Shown here piece by piece: positions 9,157-17,042 of a stretch of DNA of 64,000 nt. Under the pieces are notes generated by a model. It had not been told where the DNA came from. It did not search any database and worked only from the letters and a program-made list of their open reading frames with translations. The DNA is from JAFAMS01 sp963715815. GTDB taxonomy: Bacteria; Vulcanimicrobiota; Vulcanimicrobiia; Vulcanimicrobiales; Vulcanimicrobiaceae. The stretch covers positions 620,001 through 684,000 of the forward strand of contig OY970278.1 of NCBI GenBank assembly GCA_963715815.1. Direction: 5' to 3'. Both the position numbers and the translations under genes were made by a program. Position 1 is the first letter of the stretch. Each line of letters opens with the position of its first letter.

Positions 9157-9843
9157 CTAGCAGCCGTTGACGGCGCCGACGACATGGTCGGCTGCCTTGG
9201 ACTCATCCCCGCTGATCAGCGGAACTTGTACTTCAAGATAGTCGGCCTCGTTGACGGCCATCTTATTGTAGACCGAGGTGTGATAATCGACGTCGGCCCA
9301 GTTCCACGGCGGCACCATGTCCGGGTGTTGATCCATCGTCTCGTAAATGTCGACCGTCGATTCGCGTCCGGCGATTCGTGCAAGCATCCCTTGCATCTCA
9401 CCGCCGATATGGCGTTGCCGCTCGATCGCGCCACCGAGCGCGTCCGCGAACTGCGTGAGTTCCGCCTTGCGCACCGGATCGGTTGATTCGTCCGCAAGCC
9501 CACGCAGCTGCTTGACTTGTGCTTTCGCGTGTTCTGCCGACATACGCAAATCGGTTGCGTATTGTTCGAGCTCGCGTAAGCCTCTGATCTTCGTAATGCG
9601 ATTGCTCGAATCGAGATCGACGGTGCGAAGCGTCGCAACGATGATCGATACGGTTTGATCGTTACGCAGCGCAGCACTGATCGCGCTGTTCGCCCGCGTA
9701 GCTATCGCGGTGCAGGGACCGTTCGCGTAGACGTGCCCAATTTCGCGAAGCCCTCCGGCCGATTCGCTCGGATCCGGCGTGACCTCGGGCGACGGCGCCG
9801 CGGCTGTGGCGAGTACGACGGCGAGAATGAGCGATACAAGCAT
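9157..9843 (-). CDS. exported hypothetical protein
   Basis: 228 residues with a clear signal peptide (about 1-16, LVSLILAVVLATAAA) followed by a helical, charged domain. I do not recognise a family. Two cysteines (in GPCTAIA and the C-terminal NGC) could form a disulfide in the periplasm. Residues about 90-150 are likely coiled coil. It lies 54 nt upstream of ctaA in the same direction and is divergent from the lipoprotein at 9931. Confidence 0.65.
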   Translation of the reverse strand: MLVSLILAVVLATAAAPSPEVTPDPSESAGGLREIGHVYANGPCTAIATRANSAISAALRNDQTVSIIVATLRTVDLDSSNRITKIRGLRELEQYATDLRMSAEHAKAQVKQLRGLADESTDPVRKAELTQFADALGGAIERQRHIGGEMQGMLARIAGRESTVDIYETMDQHPDMVPPWNWADVDYHTSVYNKMAVNEADYLEVQVPLISGDESKAADHVVGAVNGC

Positions 9844-9930
9844 CCGGGAAAAACCTCGGCTTCTAAGGATTACGTGAGTTCTCGGCCGGATGCCGGGGTA
9901 TCCTCGCTGCGGCCGAGAAGCGTCGGGCCG

Positions 9931-10362
9931 ATGCGACGGCTGATAGCACTCGCCTGCGTCGCGCTCTTGTTGGCCGGGTGTCGTGAAGTACGCGTCAAGT
10001 CATACGCGCAGGGGACAACATCTGTCCTCGGGCCGCCTCAGATCCTGATCGTTCACGACGCCAAAGAGCTTGCTGAAACCGGCCTTCAGGCGCCACTGCG
10101 GTTCAAACACGAGTTCGGAGTCGTGCTGCTGATGGGGCCGCACAAGGACTCCGGCTATCACCAAGTCATCGAGTCGATTCGCGCCAACGAGGATCGCGTT
10201 CGTATCGTGGCCTTCGAGAAGACGTCGCTTGACCCGGAACCGACGCGCGAATACCGGACCTACACGCTCTGGATCGTCCCGATTTCAGTCTATCGTCCGG
10301 GTTCGGTCGTCGACGTCGTTACTCCGAGCGGCGATCCCATCGCATCGACCACCCTCCGCTAG
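9931..10362 (+). CDS. lipoprotein of unknown function
   Basis: 143 residues starting at ATG 9931 with a classic lipoprotein signal: MRRLIALACVALLLAGC, with Cys17 as the lipidated residue. The mature part is a small beta-rich domain without recognised motifs (contains LWIVPISVYRPGSVVDV). It probably sits on the periplasmic face of a membrane. The stop TAG abuts the likely GTG start of the alanine racemase gene, so the two may be co-transcribed. Confidence 0.7.
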   Translation: MRRLIALACVALLLAGCREVRVKSYAQGTTSVLGPPQILIVHDAKELAETGLQAPLRFKHEFGVVLLMGPHKDSGYHQVIESIRANEDRVRIVAFEKTSLDPEPTREYRTYTLWIVPISVYRPGSVVDVVTPSGDPIASTTLR

Positions 10363-11361
10363 TGCGCCCCGTATCGAGCTCGACGAGGACGTCGTACGCC
10401 GCAACGCCCGCCGTTGGCGCGAACATGCCGGGCGCGCCGGTCTGGGCCGTCGTCAAAGCCAATGGATACGGCTGGGGTGCGGCGCGCCTTATGCGCGCTC
10501 TCGAGGATGACGTTGCCGGTTTCTTCCTCGCCGATGCGGACGAGGCGCGGAGCGTTCGCGGCATCACGCGGCCTTCCTATTGCGCTTTTGGCCGAAGCGC
10601 CGTCGATCAAACCGCGGTGCTCCTTGATGATGGCGTCATCCCGAACGTCGCGTCGCTCGAAACGCTGGCGGCCGCTGCGGGTTGGGCGAGTGGTCGCGGA
10701 GCGGCGGGCACGGATTCGTGTCGGGATAGTCCCTGCGGCGGGCTGGAGCGGTCTTCTTGAGGATGCGATCGAGCCGTTTGCACGCGCTGCGGCGAGCCTG
10801 CCGGTCGAGGTCGAGCTCTGGACCCATCTAACGGTCCCGGAACTTTGGCCGTCGCAGATGCAGCGCTTCGATGCTGCGCGCATGCGTTTCGCGGCTGCGG
10901 GTGTTCGCATTGCCGGAATTGACGTATCGGGAAGCCTCGCGGCGGCTGCGCGCCCGAAGTGTGACGAAAGTCTCGTGCGGATCGGCATCGGGCTCTTCGG
11001 CGCGTTTGGTGAGGGTCTCGAATGCGCGGTCCGGATCGATGCGCCGGTAACTGCCGTATTGCGCTCGGATTCTGTCCCGTCGGCAGGGTATCGCCTTCCC
11101 GAACGCGTCAGTAAACCTTGGCTGGCGATCGTCCGATCTGGTTACTCGGACGGCTTGTCGTTAAGACTAGCCGGTACAAATAATATTGTCTCGATAGGGA
11201 TGCAGTATGCGGTCCTCGCGCGAAATGAACCGGAAAGAGTCGGTGCGACTCTGCGGCTGCTCGATTCATCGAGCAACTTGTGTATGTTTTTAGAACATAC
11301 GGGTATCACGCCCCACGAGTTCATTGTAGGCTTGAGGCACACGGAAGCGGAGCGCCTTTAG
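10362..11361 (+). pseudogene. alr: alanine racemase-like protein, frameshifted
   Basis: PLP enzyme converting L- to D-alanine for peptidoglycan. The PLP lysine motif reads AVVKANGYGWGA (about 10448). Around it the protein jumps frames: RIELDEDVVRRNARRW near 10372, the lysine segment in a second frame, and from about 10690 a third frame with PVEVELWTHL, GYRLPERVSKPWLAIVRSGY and a C-terminus with TGITPHEFIVGLR. The joined length of about 333 is slightly short for Alr and the sequence is divergent, so the precise substrate is less sure. The GTG at 10362 is a guess. The final 15 bases match the tail of the repeat element at 42588-42705. Confidence 0.6.
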
Positions 11362-11365
11362 GACA

Positions 11366-12430
11366 TTGATCGAGGAATTTGCGGCGCGAGTCGCCGCTGA
11401 CGTCGAGCGCCTGGGAGTAGTTATGGAGCCGGATGGTTCGGCTCTGGAGATCGAAGGGGTCCTCAACCCCGCTCTTACGCGTGGTCGCAACAACGAGCTC
11501 ATAATGTATCCGCGCGTCGTGGCGCGTGGGAACGTGTCGCGCGTCGGTCTCTCGCGCGGCGTCGAGACAAACGGTACAGTCGAGTTCGAACGAATCGGTT
11601 TTGCGCTCGAGCCGGAAGCCGAGTACGAAATGCGCAGCGTCCCGGGCGGAATGGGCTGCGAAGATCCGCGCGTCACGTTCGTTCCGGTATTGGACAAGTA
11701 CGTGATGTCGTACACCGCGTTTGGTCCCGAAGGTCCTCGTTGCGCGCTCGCGCTTTCCGACGACGGCTACAAGTGGACGCGTCTGGGTCGCATAAAATTT
11801 GTCGGCGAGCTCATGCCCGTCGGCGACGACAAAGATGGTGTGTTCTTCCCGGAGCCCGTGATCTCGCCGTCCGGCATCAAATCGCTCGCGTTCTATCATC
11901 GTCCGATGTTGCACATCAGCTCGATCGACGGTCATGCGGCGATTCCGACTATCTTGGAGATGGATCCGGAAGATCGTGAATGCATTCGCATTGCGTACAT
12001 CCCGCTCGAAGCTGCGCTCAAGGATCCGCTCAATCTCTTGATTGCGACCGAAAGCGTCAAGGTGCTGATCCCCGACGGTCATTGGGGACGCATCAAAAAC
12101 GGCGGTGGAACGCCGCCGGTGCGCACGCCGCACGGCTGGATGTCGCTTTTCCACGGCGTTGACGCGGTCGAGCACGAAGGCCGCATTACGCTGTGCTATA
12201 GCGCCGGAATCGTGTTGCACGATCTCGATCAGCCGCACCGCATTCTCTACCGCTCGCCGGAACCGGTACTTTCGCCCGACACAGTTGAAGAGCGAACCGG
12301 CATCGTCAACAACGTCGTTTTTCCGACCGGCATCGACTCGAAAGGCAATGGCATCTACGACGTTTATTACGGCGCAGCCGACGCGAAGGTCGCGCGCGCA
12401 CGCTTCAACGTGGAGATCGAGGCGGTCTGA
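11366..12430 (+). CDS. GH130-family glycoside phosphorylase/hydrolase
   Basis: 354 residues in a five-bladed propeller family acting on beta-mannosidic or related oligosaccharides, usually by phosphorolysis. The family's catalytic-Asp region is seen as GMGCEDPRVTF, with GRNNELIMYPRVVARG and KNGGGTPPVRTPHGWM further on. It starts at TTG, 4 nt after the end of the alanine racemase gene. It has no signal peptide, so it is cytosolic. It is the only obvious carbohydrate-active enzyme in this part of the window, and the natural substrate cannot be inferred from context. Confidence 0.85.
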   Translation: MIEEFAARVAADVERLGVVMEPDGSALEIEGVLNPALTRGRNNELIMYPRVVARGNVSRVGLSRGVETNGTVEFERIGFALEPEAEYEMRSVPGGMGCEDPRVTFVPVLDKYVMSYTAFGPEGPRCALALSDDGYKWTRLGRIKFVGELMPVGDDKDGVFFPEPVISPSGIKSLAFYHRPMLHISSIDGHAAIPTILEMDPEDRECIRIAYIPLEAALKDPLNLLIATESVKVLIPDGHWGRIKNGGGTPPVRTPHGWMSLFHGVDAVEHEGRITLCYSAGIVLHDLDQPHRILYRSPEPVLSPDTVEERTGIVNNVVFPTGIDSKGNGIYDVYYGAADAKVARARFNVEIEAV

Positions 12431-12474
12431 GGTCATCTCAGCCGCCGATATGGCGTTTCTTCGCAGCCGCGACC

Positions 12475-12915
12475 GTGCTTGTCGCGGCTTTTGTTTTCGC
12501 GATTACGCTGCATAAAATGTCCTCGCCCAATTTGCGCGTCTCTGCGCCTGCTACAGGAACACCGAGCGCGTCGCGCGTGCAATCGCTCGAACCTGCTGCG
12601 CCCGCGTTGCTCGGTGGCGACGCGCCGTGGGCGCTTTCCGCGCTCCCAGATTGCGCGCGCCAACACTCCGAGGATCGCGGCGTTGCCGCGACCATTCGCG
12701 CGAAGATTCCGCCCAATGCGACGGCGGTCGACGGCCGCTTACACGCGGGGCCGTGTACGATCGATGTTACCGCACGCGGGATTATCGTGCAGCGCGGCGG
12801 CGATCGACTGCGCATCCCGCCGCCGGCTCGCCTCCTTCACTGGGACGACCGGTACTATCTGTACGAAGAAGACAGGAAAGGCGCCATATTGCGCGTGTAT
12901 AGTTTTTTTAAGTGA
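12475..12915 (+). CDS. membrane-anchored hypothetical protein
   Basis: 146 residues if started at GTG 12475. The frame is open upstream to 12427, where a CTG would add 16 residues and complete the N-terminal membrane helix, so the real start may be there. After the helix comes an extracytoplasmic domain of about 110 residues with Cys in PDCARQ and GPCTIDV, a likely disulfide. Function unknown. Its stop overlaps the GTG start of prfC by 4 nt (GTGA), and the seven-T run before it encodes the C-terminal SFFK. Confidence 0.55.
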   Translation: MLVAAFVFAITLHKMSSPNLRVSAPATGTPSASRVQSLEPAAPALLGGDAPWALSALPDCARQHSEDRGVAATIRAKIPPNATAVDGRLHAGPCTIDVTARGIIVQRGGDRLRIPPPARLLHWDDRYYLYEEDRKGAILRVYSFFK

Positions 12916-14537
12916 GCTTAGAAACCGAAGTCGCCAGACGCCGTACGTTTGCGATCATTTCGCATCCCGACGCGGGCAAGACGACGTTGACCGAAAAGCT
13001 GCTGCTGTACGGTGGTGCGATTCAAACCGCCGGACAGGTTGCGGCGCGCCGTCGTGCGCGTGCGGTAACGTCGGATTGGATGGAGCTCGAACGCGAACGC
13101 GGTATTTCGATCACGTCGACGGTGTTGCAATTCCCGTACGAAGGCTACGCGATCAATTTGCTCGACACGCCGGGCCACCAGGATTTCGGCGAGGATACGT
13201 ATCGCACGCTTTTGGCGGCAGATGCAGCCGTGATGCTTATCGACGCAGCCAAAGGCGTCGAGCCGCAGACACGTAAGCTCTTCGCGATTTGCCGCGCGCG
13301 CGGAATACCGCTCTTTACGTTCATGAACAAGATGGATCGACCGAGCCGCGATCCGCTCGAGCTACTCGACGAGCTCGAGTCGATTCTCGGCATCGGAGCG
13401 TACCCGATCAATTGGCCGCTCGGTTCGGGGCCGACATTTCGTGGAGTCTACGATCGCGCCAGCAAACAAGTGCATCTCTTCGAGCGCACGGAGCACGGCG
13501 CCAAGCGCGCACCGGTCGCAGTGAGCGGACTCGATGATGAGCGCTTGCGTGCGCTCGTCGACGATGTAACGTACCGGCAATTCCGGGATGAGATCGAGCT
13601 GCTCGAGGGCGCGGGTGAATCCTTCGATCGCGATGCGATGCTCAGCGGCGCGAAGACGCCGGTGTTTTTCGGAAGCGCCGTCACGAATTTCGGCGTTCAG
13701 CTGTTCTTGGATGCCTTCGTCGGTATGGCGCCATCGCCCGTTGCGCGGCAGGGCATTCGTCTTTCCGGGCGCGAGCGCGTCGAGGTTGAGCCGGCGACGG
13801 ATCGGTTCAGCGGTTTCGTCTTCAAGATTCAAGCCAACATGGATCCACGCCATCGCGATCGCGTTGCCTTCGTGCGCGTCACGAGCGGGCGGTTCGAGCG
13901 TGACATGATGGTGCACAATTCGCGCAGCGGAAAGGACGTGCGTCTAACCCGCGCCATGAAGCTCTTCGCGGCCGACCGCGAGGTCGTCGACGAAGCTTAT
14001 GCGGGTGACGTCGTAGGTCTCGCAAATCCCGGCCTCTTTGCGATCGGCGACACGTTATGCACCGGCGATCCCATCGCACTGGATCCAATCCCCTCGTTCG
14101 CGCCGGAACATTTCGCATTCGTGCGCAGCCCCGATACCGCGAGCTATAAGTCGTTTCAAAAGGGAATCGAGCAGCTGCGAGAAGAGGGCGCGATTCAAGT
14201 GTTCTTCACAGCTGACCGCTCGCGCACGGAGCCGATCTTGGCAGCGGTCGGCGAGCTGCAATTCGAGGTGACGAAATACCGCCTCGAAGCCGAGTACGGA
14301 GTGCGAACCGACTGGGCGCGATTGCCGTTTACATTTGCGCGGCGGATCGTCGGGAACCAGGAGACGATCGCGTCGGCACAGATGCCGTCCGCAGCGCGGA
14401 TTGCCGAAGATGCTTCCGGCGCACCGGTGGCACTATTCGAAAGTGATTGGAGCGTACGTTTGGCCGAGGAGTGGAATCCGAGTCTTCGATTCACTGCATT
14501 TGAAGATTCGTCGCAAGTGCAAGGAGAGGTCGCATGA
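12912..14537 (+). CDS. prfC: peptide chain release factor 3
   Basis: GTPase that removes RF1/RF2 from the ribosome after termination. 541 residues, close to the usual 525-530. G1 is SHPDAGKTTLTE, the switch region ERERGISIT, G3 DTPGHQDFGEDT and G4 NKMDR; the RF3-specific C-terminal domains follow (HFAFVRSPDT, FTADRSRTEPILAAVGELQF). The GTG start is coupled to the preceding gene by a 4-nt overlap, and its stop overlaps the next ATG. It acts in the cytosol on terminating ribosomes. Confidence 0.95.
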   Translation: MSLETEVARRRTFAIISHPDAGKTTLTEKLLLYGGAIQTAGQVAARRRARAVTSDWMELERERGISITSTVLQFPYEGYAINLLDTPGHQDFGEDTYRTLLAADAAVMLIDAAKGVEPQTRKLFAICRARGIPLFTFMNKMDRPSRDPLELLDELESILGIGAYPINWPLGSGPTFRGVYDRASKQVHLFERTEHGAKRAPVAVSGLDDERLRALVDDVTYRQFRDEIELLEGAGESFDRDAMLSGAKTPVFFGSAVTNFGVQLFLDAFVGMAPSPVARQGIRLSGRERVEVEPATDRFSGFVFKIQANMDPRHRDRVAFVRVTSGRFERDMMVHNSRSGKDVRLTRAMKLFAADREVVDEAYAGDVVGLANPGLFAIGDTLCTGDPIALDPIPSFAPEHFAFVRSPDTASYKSFQKGIEQLREEGAIQVFFTADRSRTEPILAAVGELQFEVTKYRLEAEYGVRTDWARLPFTFARRIVGNQETIASAQMPSAARIAEDASGAPVALFESDWSVRLAEEWNPSLRFTAFEDSSQVQGEVA

Positions 14538-14989
14538 GTACCAGCGGTCCGACTCCGCCGCTTCCCGTCACCGGAACGGTGCGCCGGCGTGGCGGAATCC
14601 CGATTCCCAAGCCCCTCGCGTGGCTGATTATCGCGGTGCTGCTCGTTTCGCTCGTGATCACGGTGACGACACATCACGAGAGCAAGCAAGAGCGTCTGGT
14701 ATCGCGGATCATTGCGTCTATCCAGCACAACGACATGGCGCCGGTCGCGAGTGAGTTTGATGCGCAGGCGCGCGAGTCGATGACGCACGAGAAAGTCGGC
14801 CATCTTGCCGATTTGCTGGCGCCGATGGGGGCGCTGCGGACCGTTGATGAGACGACCCCCAAAGATGCAGCCCCGCGCAATCACGAATATATCGCGCACT
14901 TCGAGAAGGGCGATTGGCAGGTCAAGATGCCAGTCGACATCGACGGAAAAGCCGAGGGGTTTTATATGCGGCGGTCTAGCGAAAAATGA
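14534..14989 (+). CDS. single-pass membrane hypothetical protein
   Basis: 151 residues: a Pro-rich cytosolic start, one membrane helix (about 27-46, LAWLIIAVLLVSLVITV), then a soluble domain of about 100 residues with charged helices. No family recognised; the domain size and shape recall small NTF2-like or DUF3887-type domains, but weakly. It overlaps prfC and the following dehydratase by 4 nt each (ATGA), so it is in the same operon. Confidence 0.65.
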   Translation: MSTSGPTPPLPVTGTVRRRGGIPIPKPLAWLIIAVLLVSLVITVTTHHESKQERLVSRIIASIQHNDMAPVASEFDAQARESMTHEKVGHLADLLAPMGALRTVDETTPKDAAPRNHEYIAHFEKGDWQVKMPVDIDGKAEGFYMRRSSEK

Positions 14990-15975
14990 GCGATTCAACC
15001 ACGCTTGCGGCGGTGACATTCGATGACGTCGTGGCCGCGGCCGCGCGTATCGAAGGTGTAGCGCATCGTACGCCCGTCATCACGTCGCACACGCTCGACA
15101 ACTGGACGGGTGCGACCGTATTCATTAAGGCCGAAAATTTTCAGCGCATGGGTGCGTTCAAATTTCGCGGCGCGTACAACCGGATCTCACAACTCTCTCC
15201 GAGCGAACGCGAACGCGGCGTCGTAGCGTTTTCGAGCGGCAATCACGCGCAAGGCGTCGCGCTCGCAGCTCAGATCCTCAATACCCCTGCGACGATCGTA
15301 ATGCCGAGCGATGCGCCGAAAGCGAAGGTCGCAGCGACGCGTGGTTACGGTGCGGAAATCCGGCAGTACGACCGCTTTCGCGAAGATCGCACCGCGATCG
15401 CGCGCAAGCTCGCAGAAGAACGTGGTGCGACGCTCGTCCCGCCGTTCGACGATCCGCATATTATCGCGGGTCAAGGCACGGCCGCGCTCGAGCTGTGTGC
15501 GACGTCGGGACCGCTCGATATGCTGCTGGTCCCGGTAGGGGGTGGCGGACTACTGGCCGGCTCGACGCTCGCGGCCATCGAAAGCTCGCCGACAGTTGAA
15601 GTCTTCGGCGTCGAACCCGAAACGGGCAACGATTGGAAGCTCTCGCTCGAACGCGGCGAACGCGTGACGATCGAAGTGCCCAAGACGATCGCAGACGGAA
15701 TTCAAACGACTGCCCCCGGTGTGCTGCCCTTTGCGATCTTTCAGCGTTACGGCAAGGGCGTCGTCACGGTAAGCGACGACGAGTTGCGCACGGCGATGCG
15801 TTTTGCATTCGAGCGGCTCAAGATCGTCATCGAACCAAGCGGCGCGGCCGGACTTGCAGCCCTGATGCACGCGAAAGTACAAGCACGCGGACGGCGTGTC
15901 GGAATTATTATCAGCGGGGGAAACGTCGATCCGGCGGTCTTCGCTGACGCGATCGCTTTAGGCGCGGCGAGTTAA
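14986..15975 (+). CDS. threonine/serine dehydratase (PLP)
   Basis: 329-residue fold type II PLP enzyme that deaminates threonine (or serine) to the 2-oxoacid. The PLP lysine is Lys59 in FKFRGAYN; the phosphate loop is GGGGLLAGS and SSGNHAQG the substrate loop. No regulatory ACT domain follows, so it is of the short catabolic/serine-racemase type rather than biosynthetic IlvA; racemase activity cannot be excluded. It is the last gene of the prfC unit and is followed by a good bidirectional terminator. Confidence 0.9.
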   Translation: MSDSTTLAAVTFDDVVAAAARIEGVAHRTPVITSHTLDNWTGATVFIKAENFQRMGAFKFRGAYNRISQLSPSERERGVVAFSSGNHAQGVALAAQILNTPATIVMPSDAPKAKVAATRGYGAEIRQYDRFREDRTAIARKLAEERGATLVPPFDDPHIIAGQGTAALELCATSGPLDMLLVPVGGGGLLAGSTLAAIESSPTVEVFGVEPETGNDWKLSLERGERVTIEVPKTIADGIQTTAPGVLPFAIFQRYGKGVVTVSDDELRTAMRFAFERLKIVIEPSGAAGLAALMHAKVQARGRRVGIIISGGNVDPAVFADAIALGAAS

Positions 15976-16006
15976 ATGGGTGCGACCGAGCTTCGCACCC
16001 GCATTT
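15974..16006. terminator. bidirectional intrinsic terminator
   Basis: Between two convergent genes: AAATG-GGTGCGA, a 7-nt loop, TCGCACC, a CG bulge, then CATTT. The stem is 12 bp with A/T ends on both sides, so it can act in both directions, for the dehydratase gene on plus and the exported protein gene on minus. The plus-strand stop codon lies in the stem. Confidence 0.7.
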
Positions 16007-16009
16007 GAC

Positions 16010-16429
16010 CTAGGGCTTGATGTTTCCGCAGGCGACGTAGGTCCCAACTTCGTTGGGCGACTTGTGAACGTTGACTGCAAACGTTCCCGCTATCAGCGAC
16101 GCCAATGAGACGTTCTCGAGCGTCGTTGACGACGAACCACTGTCGAGGGTCATCAGTGGATATTTTGGCTTCGGATTGAGTTTTGCGCAGGTTCCATCAT
16201 GGATGTGAACTGGCTGCTTAGCGGCCACTGGATTGGTCATATTTACGGAAACAACGAGATTGGGACCGCGTTGTAGGAACGTCGCTGTTCCGTATTCGCC
16301 GGAACCATTTTGTGAGCTAAGGACGATTGTGAGATGATCCGGTGCAGACGACATCATTTGGGCGAGGACTGTCGCCGGGACGGCACTGCACAATACCGCC
16401 ACCGAAGCGAGCAAAAATAAACGCTTCAT
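16010..16429 (-). CDS. exported CHRD/SOD-like beta-sandwich protein
   Basis: 139 residues with a signal peptide (about 1-23, ending VLAQ) and a small beta-rich domain containing PVHIHDGTCAKLNPKP and VNVHKSPNEVGTYVACGNI. The HIHDGTC...NVH..P pattern resembles CHRD and Cu/Zn-SOD-like domains, but a full Cu/Zn ligand set is not visible, so I do not call it a superoxide dismutase. Two cysteines probably form the disulfide seen in such domains. It follows the AhpD-like gene by 40 nt; that gap holds a short piece resembling the tail of the repeat at 42588-42705. Confidence 0.6.
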   Translation of the reverse strand: MKRLFLLASVAVLCSAVPATVLAQMMSSAPDHLTIVLSSQNGSGEYGTATFLQRGPNLVVSVNMTNPVAAKQPVHIHDGTCAKLNPKPKYPLMTLDSGSSSTTLENVSLASLIAGTFAVNVHKSPNEVGTYVACGNIKP

Positions 16430-16469
16430 GCTGGCGGCCGTTCAGTTATAAGGCGCTACGCCCCTGGTT

Positions 16470-17042
16470 TTAGCGGCCCATGGAGTAGAATTCGGGGTTC
16501 GGACGCATGTCCATGAGCCCGGCCATACGGTTTGAGAAGCCAAAAAATGCGGCGATTGCCCCAATATCCCAAATGTCGTCATCCGAAAATCCGGCCGCCC
16601 GCATAGCATCGATCTCTTCATCGGTCGCGGCAAAGGCCGGCTCGTTGACGCGTGATGCGAAGGCGAGGATCGCGCGTAAGCGCGGCTCGAGGTCCGCGGT
16701 TTTCCAGTTGTTCGCGATCTGCTCTGCAAGAATCGGATTCTTTCCGATCACGCGCAGCGCTGCGCCATGCGCGGTCATGCAGTACTGGCATTTGTTCTCG
16801 CCTGAAACGGCAACGACTATCGCCTCTCGCTCGGCGCGCGAGAGCCCGCCTTCACCGCGCATCAGCACATCATGGTAGTGCATAAACGCGCGAAAGTGCT
16901 CCGGCCGCCGCGAGTACGCGCGAAAGACGTTCGGAACGAATCCGATCTTTCCGGAATTCTGATCGTAGATCGCGCGGATGTCGTCCGGAAGTTCGTTCTC
17001 GGGCATTTCGCCGAAGCGTGAGAAACGTTTTTCTGTAATCAT
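16470..17042 (-). CDS. peroxidase-related protein, AhpD/CMD fold
   Basis: 190-residue alkylhydroperoxidase-type protein of the carboxymuconolactone decarboxylase family. The redox pair CQYC with a following His (ENKCQYCMTAHG) is the AhpD active-site pattern. It probably reduces peroxides in the cytosol with an unknown electron donor. ATG 17042 is chosen because the upstream stop overlaps it by 4 nt (ATGA). It is transcribed with the FAD oxidoreductase and cysteine-cluster protein upstream, a redox operon. Confidence 0.88.
   Translation of the reverse strand: MITEKRFSRFGEMPENELPDDIRAIYDQNSGKIGFVPNVFRAYSRRPEHFRAFMHYHDVLMRGEGGLSRAEREAIVVAVSGENKCQYCMTAHGAALRVIGKNPILAEQIANNWKTADLEPRLRAILAFASRVNEPAFAATDEEIDAMRAAGFSDDDIWDIGAIAAFFGFSNRMAGLMDMRPNPEFYSMGR

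Noticed and set aside
11321..12436. Long open frame antisense to the GH130 gene
   Set aside because: High-GC shadow: its protein has no recognisable motif and an arginine/aspartate-rich composition, whereas the plus strand carries clear family motifs. The same applies to other long antisense frames, such as those opposite acnA, ctaB and the FAD oxidoreductase gene.
12427..12475. CTG at 12427 as start of the membrane protein
   Set aside because: It would complete the membrane helix and may be right, but with no ribosome site or overlap to support it I kept the GTG at 12475 and noted the alternative.
12895..12912. T7 run before prfC as a terminator
   Set aside because: Only a weak 4-bp stem precedes it, the run encodes the C-terminal Phe codons of the upstream gene, and prfC is coupled to that gene by a 4-nt overlap.
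16010..16429. Cu/Zn superoxide dismutase
   Set aside because: Only a partial HxH pattern is present; the remaining copper and zinc ligands cannot be located, and the protein is shorter than SodC.
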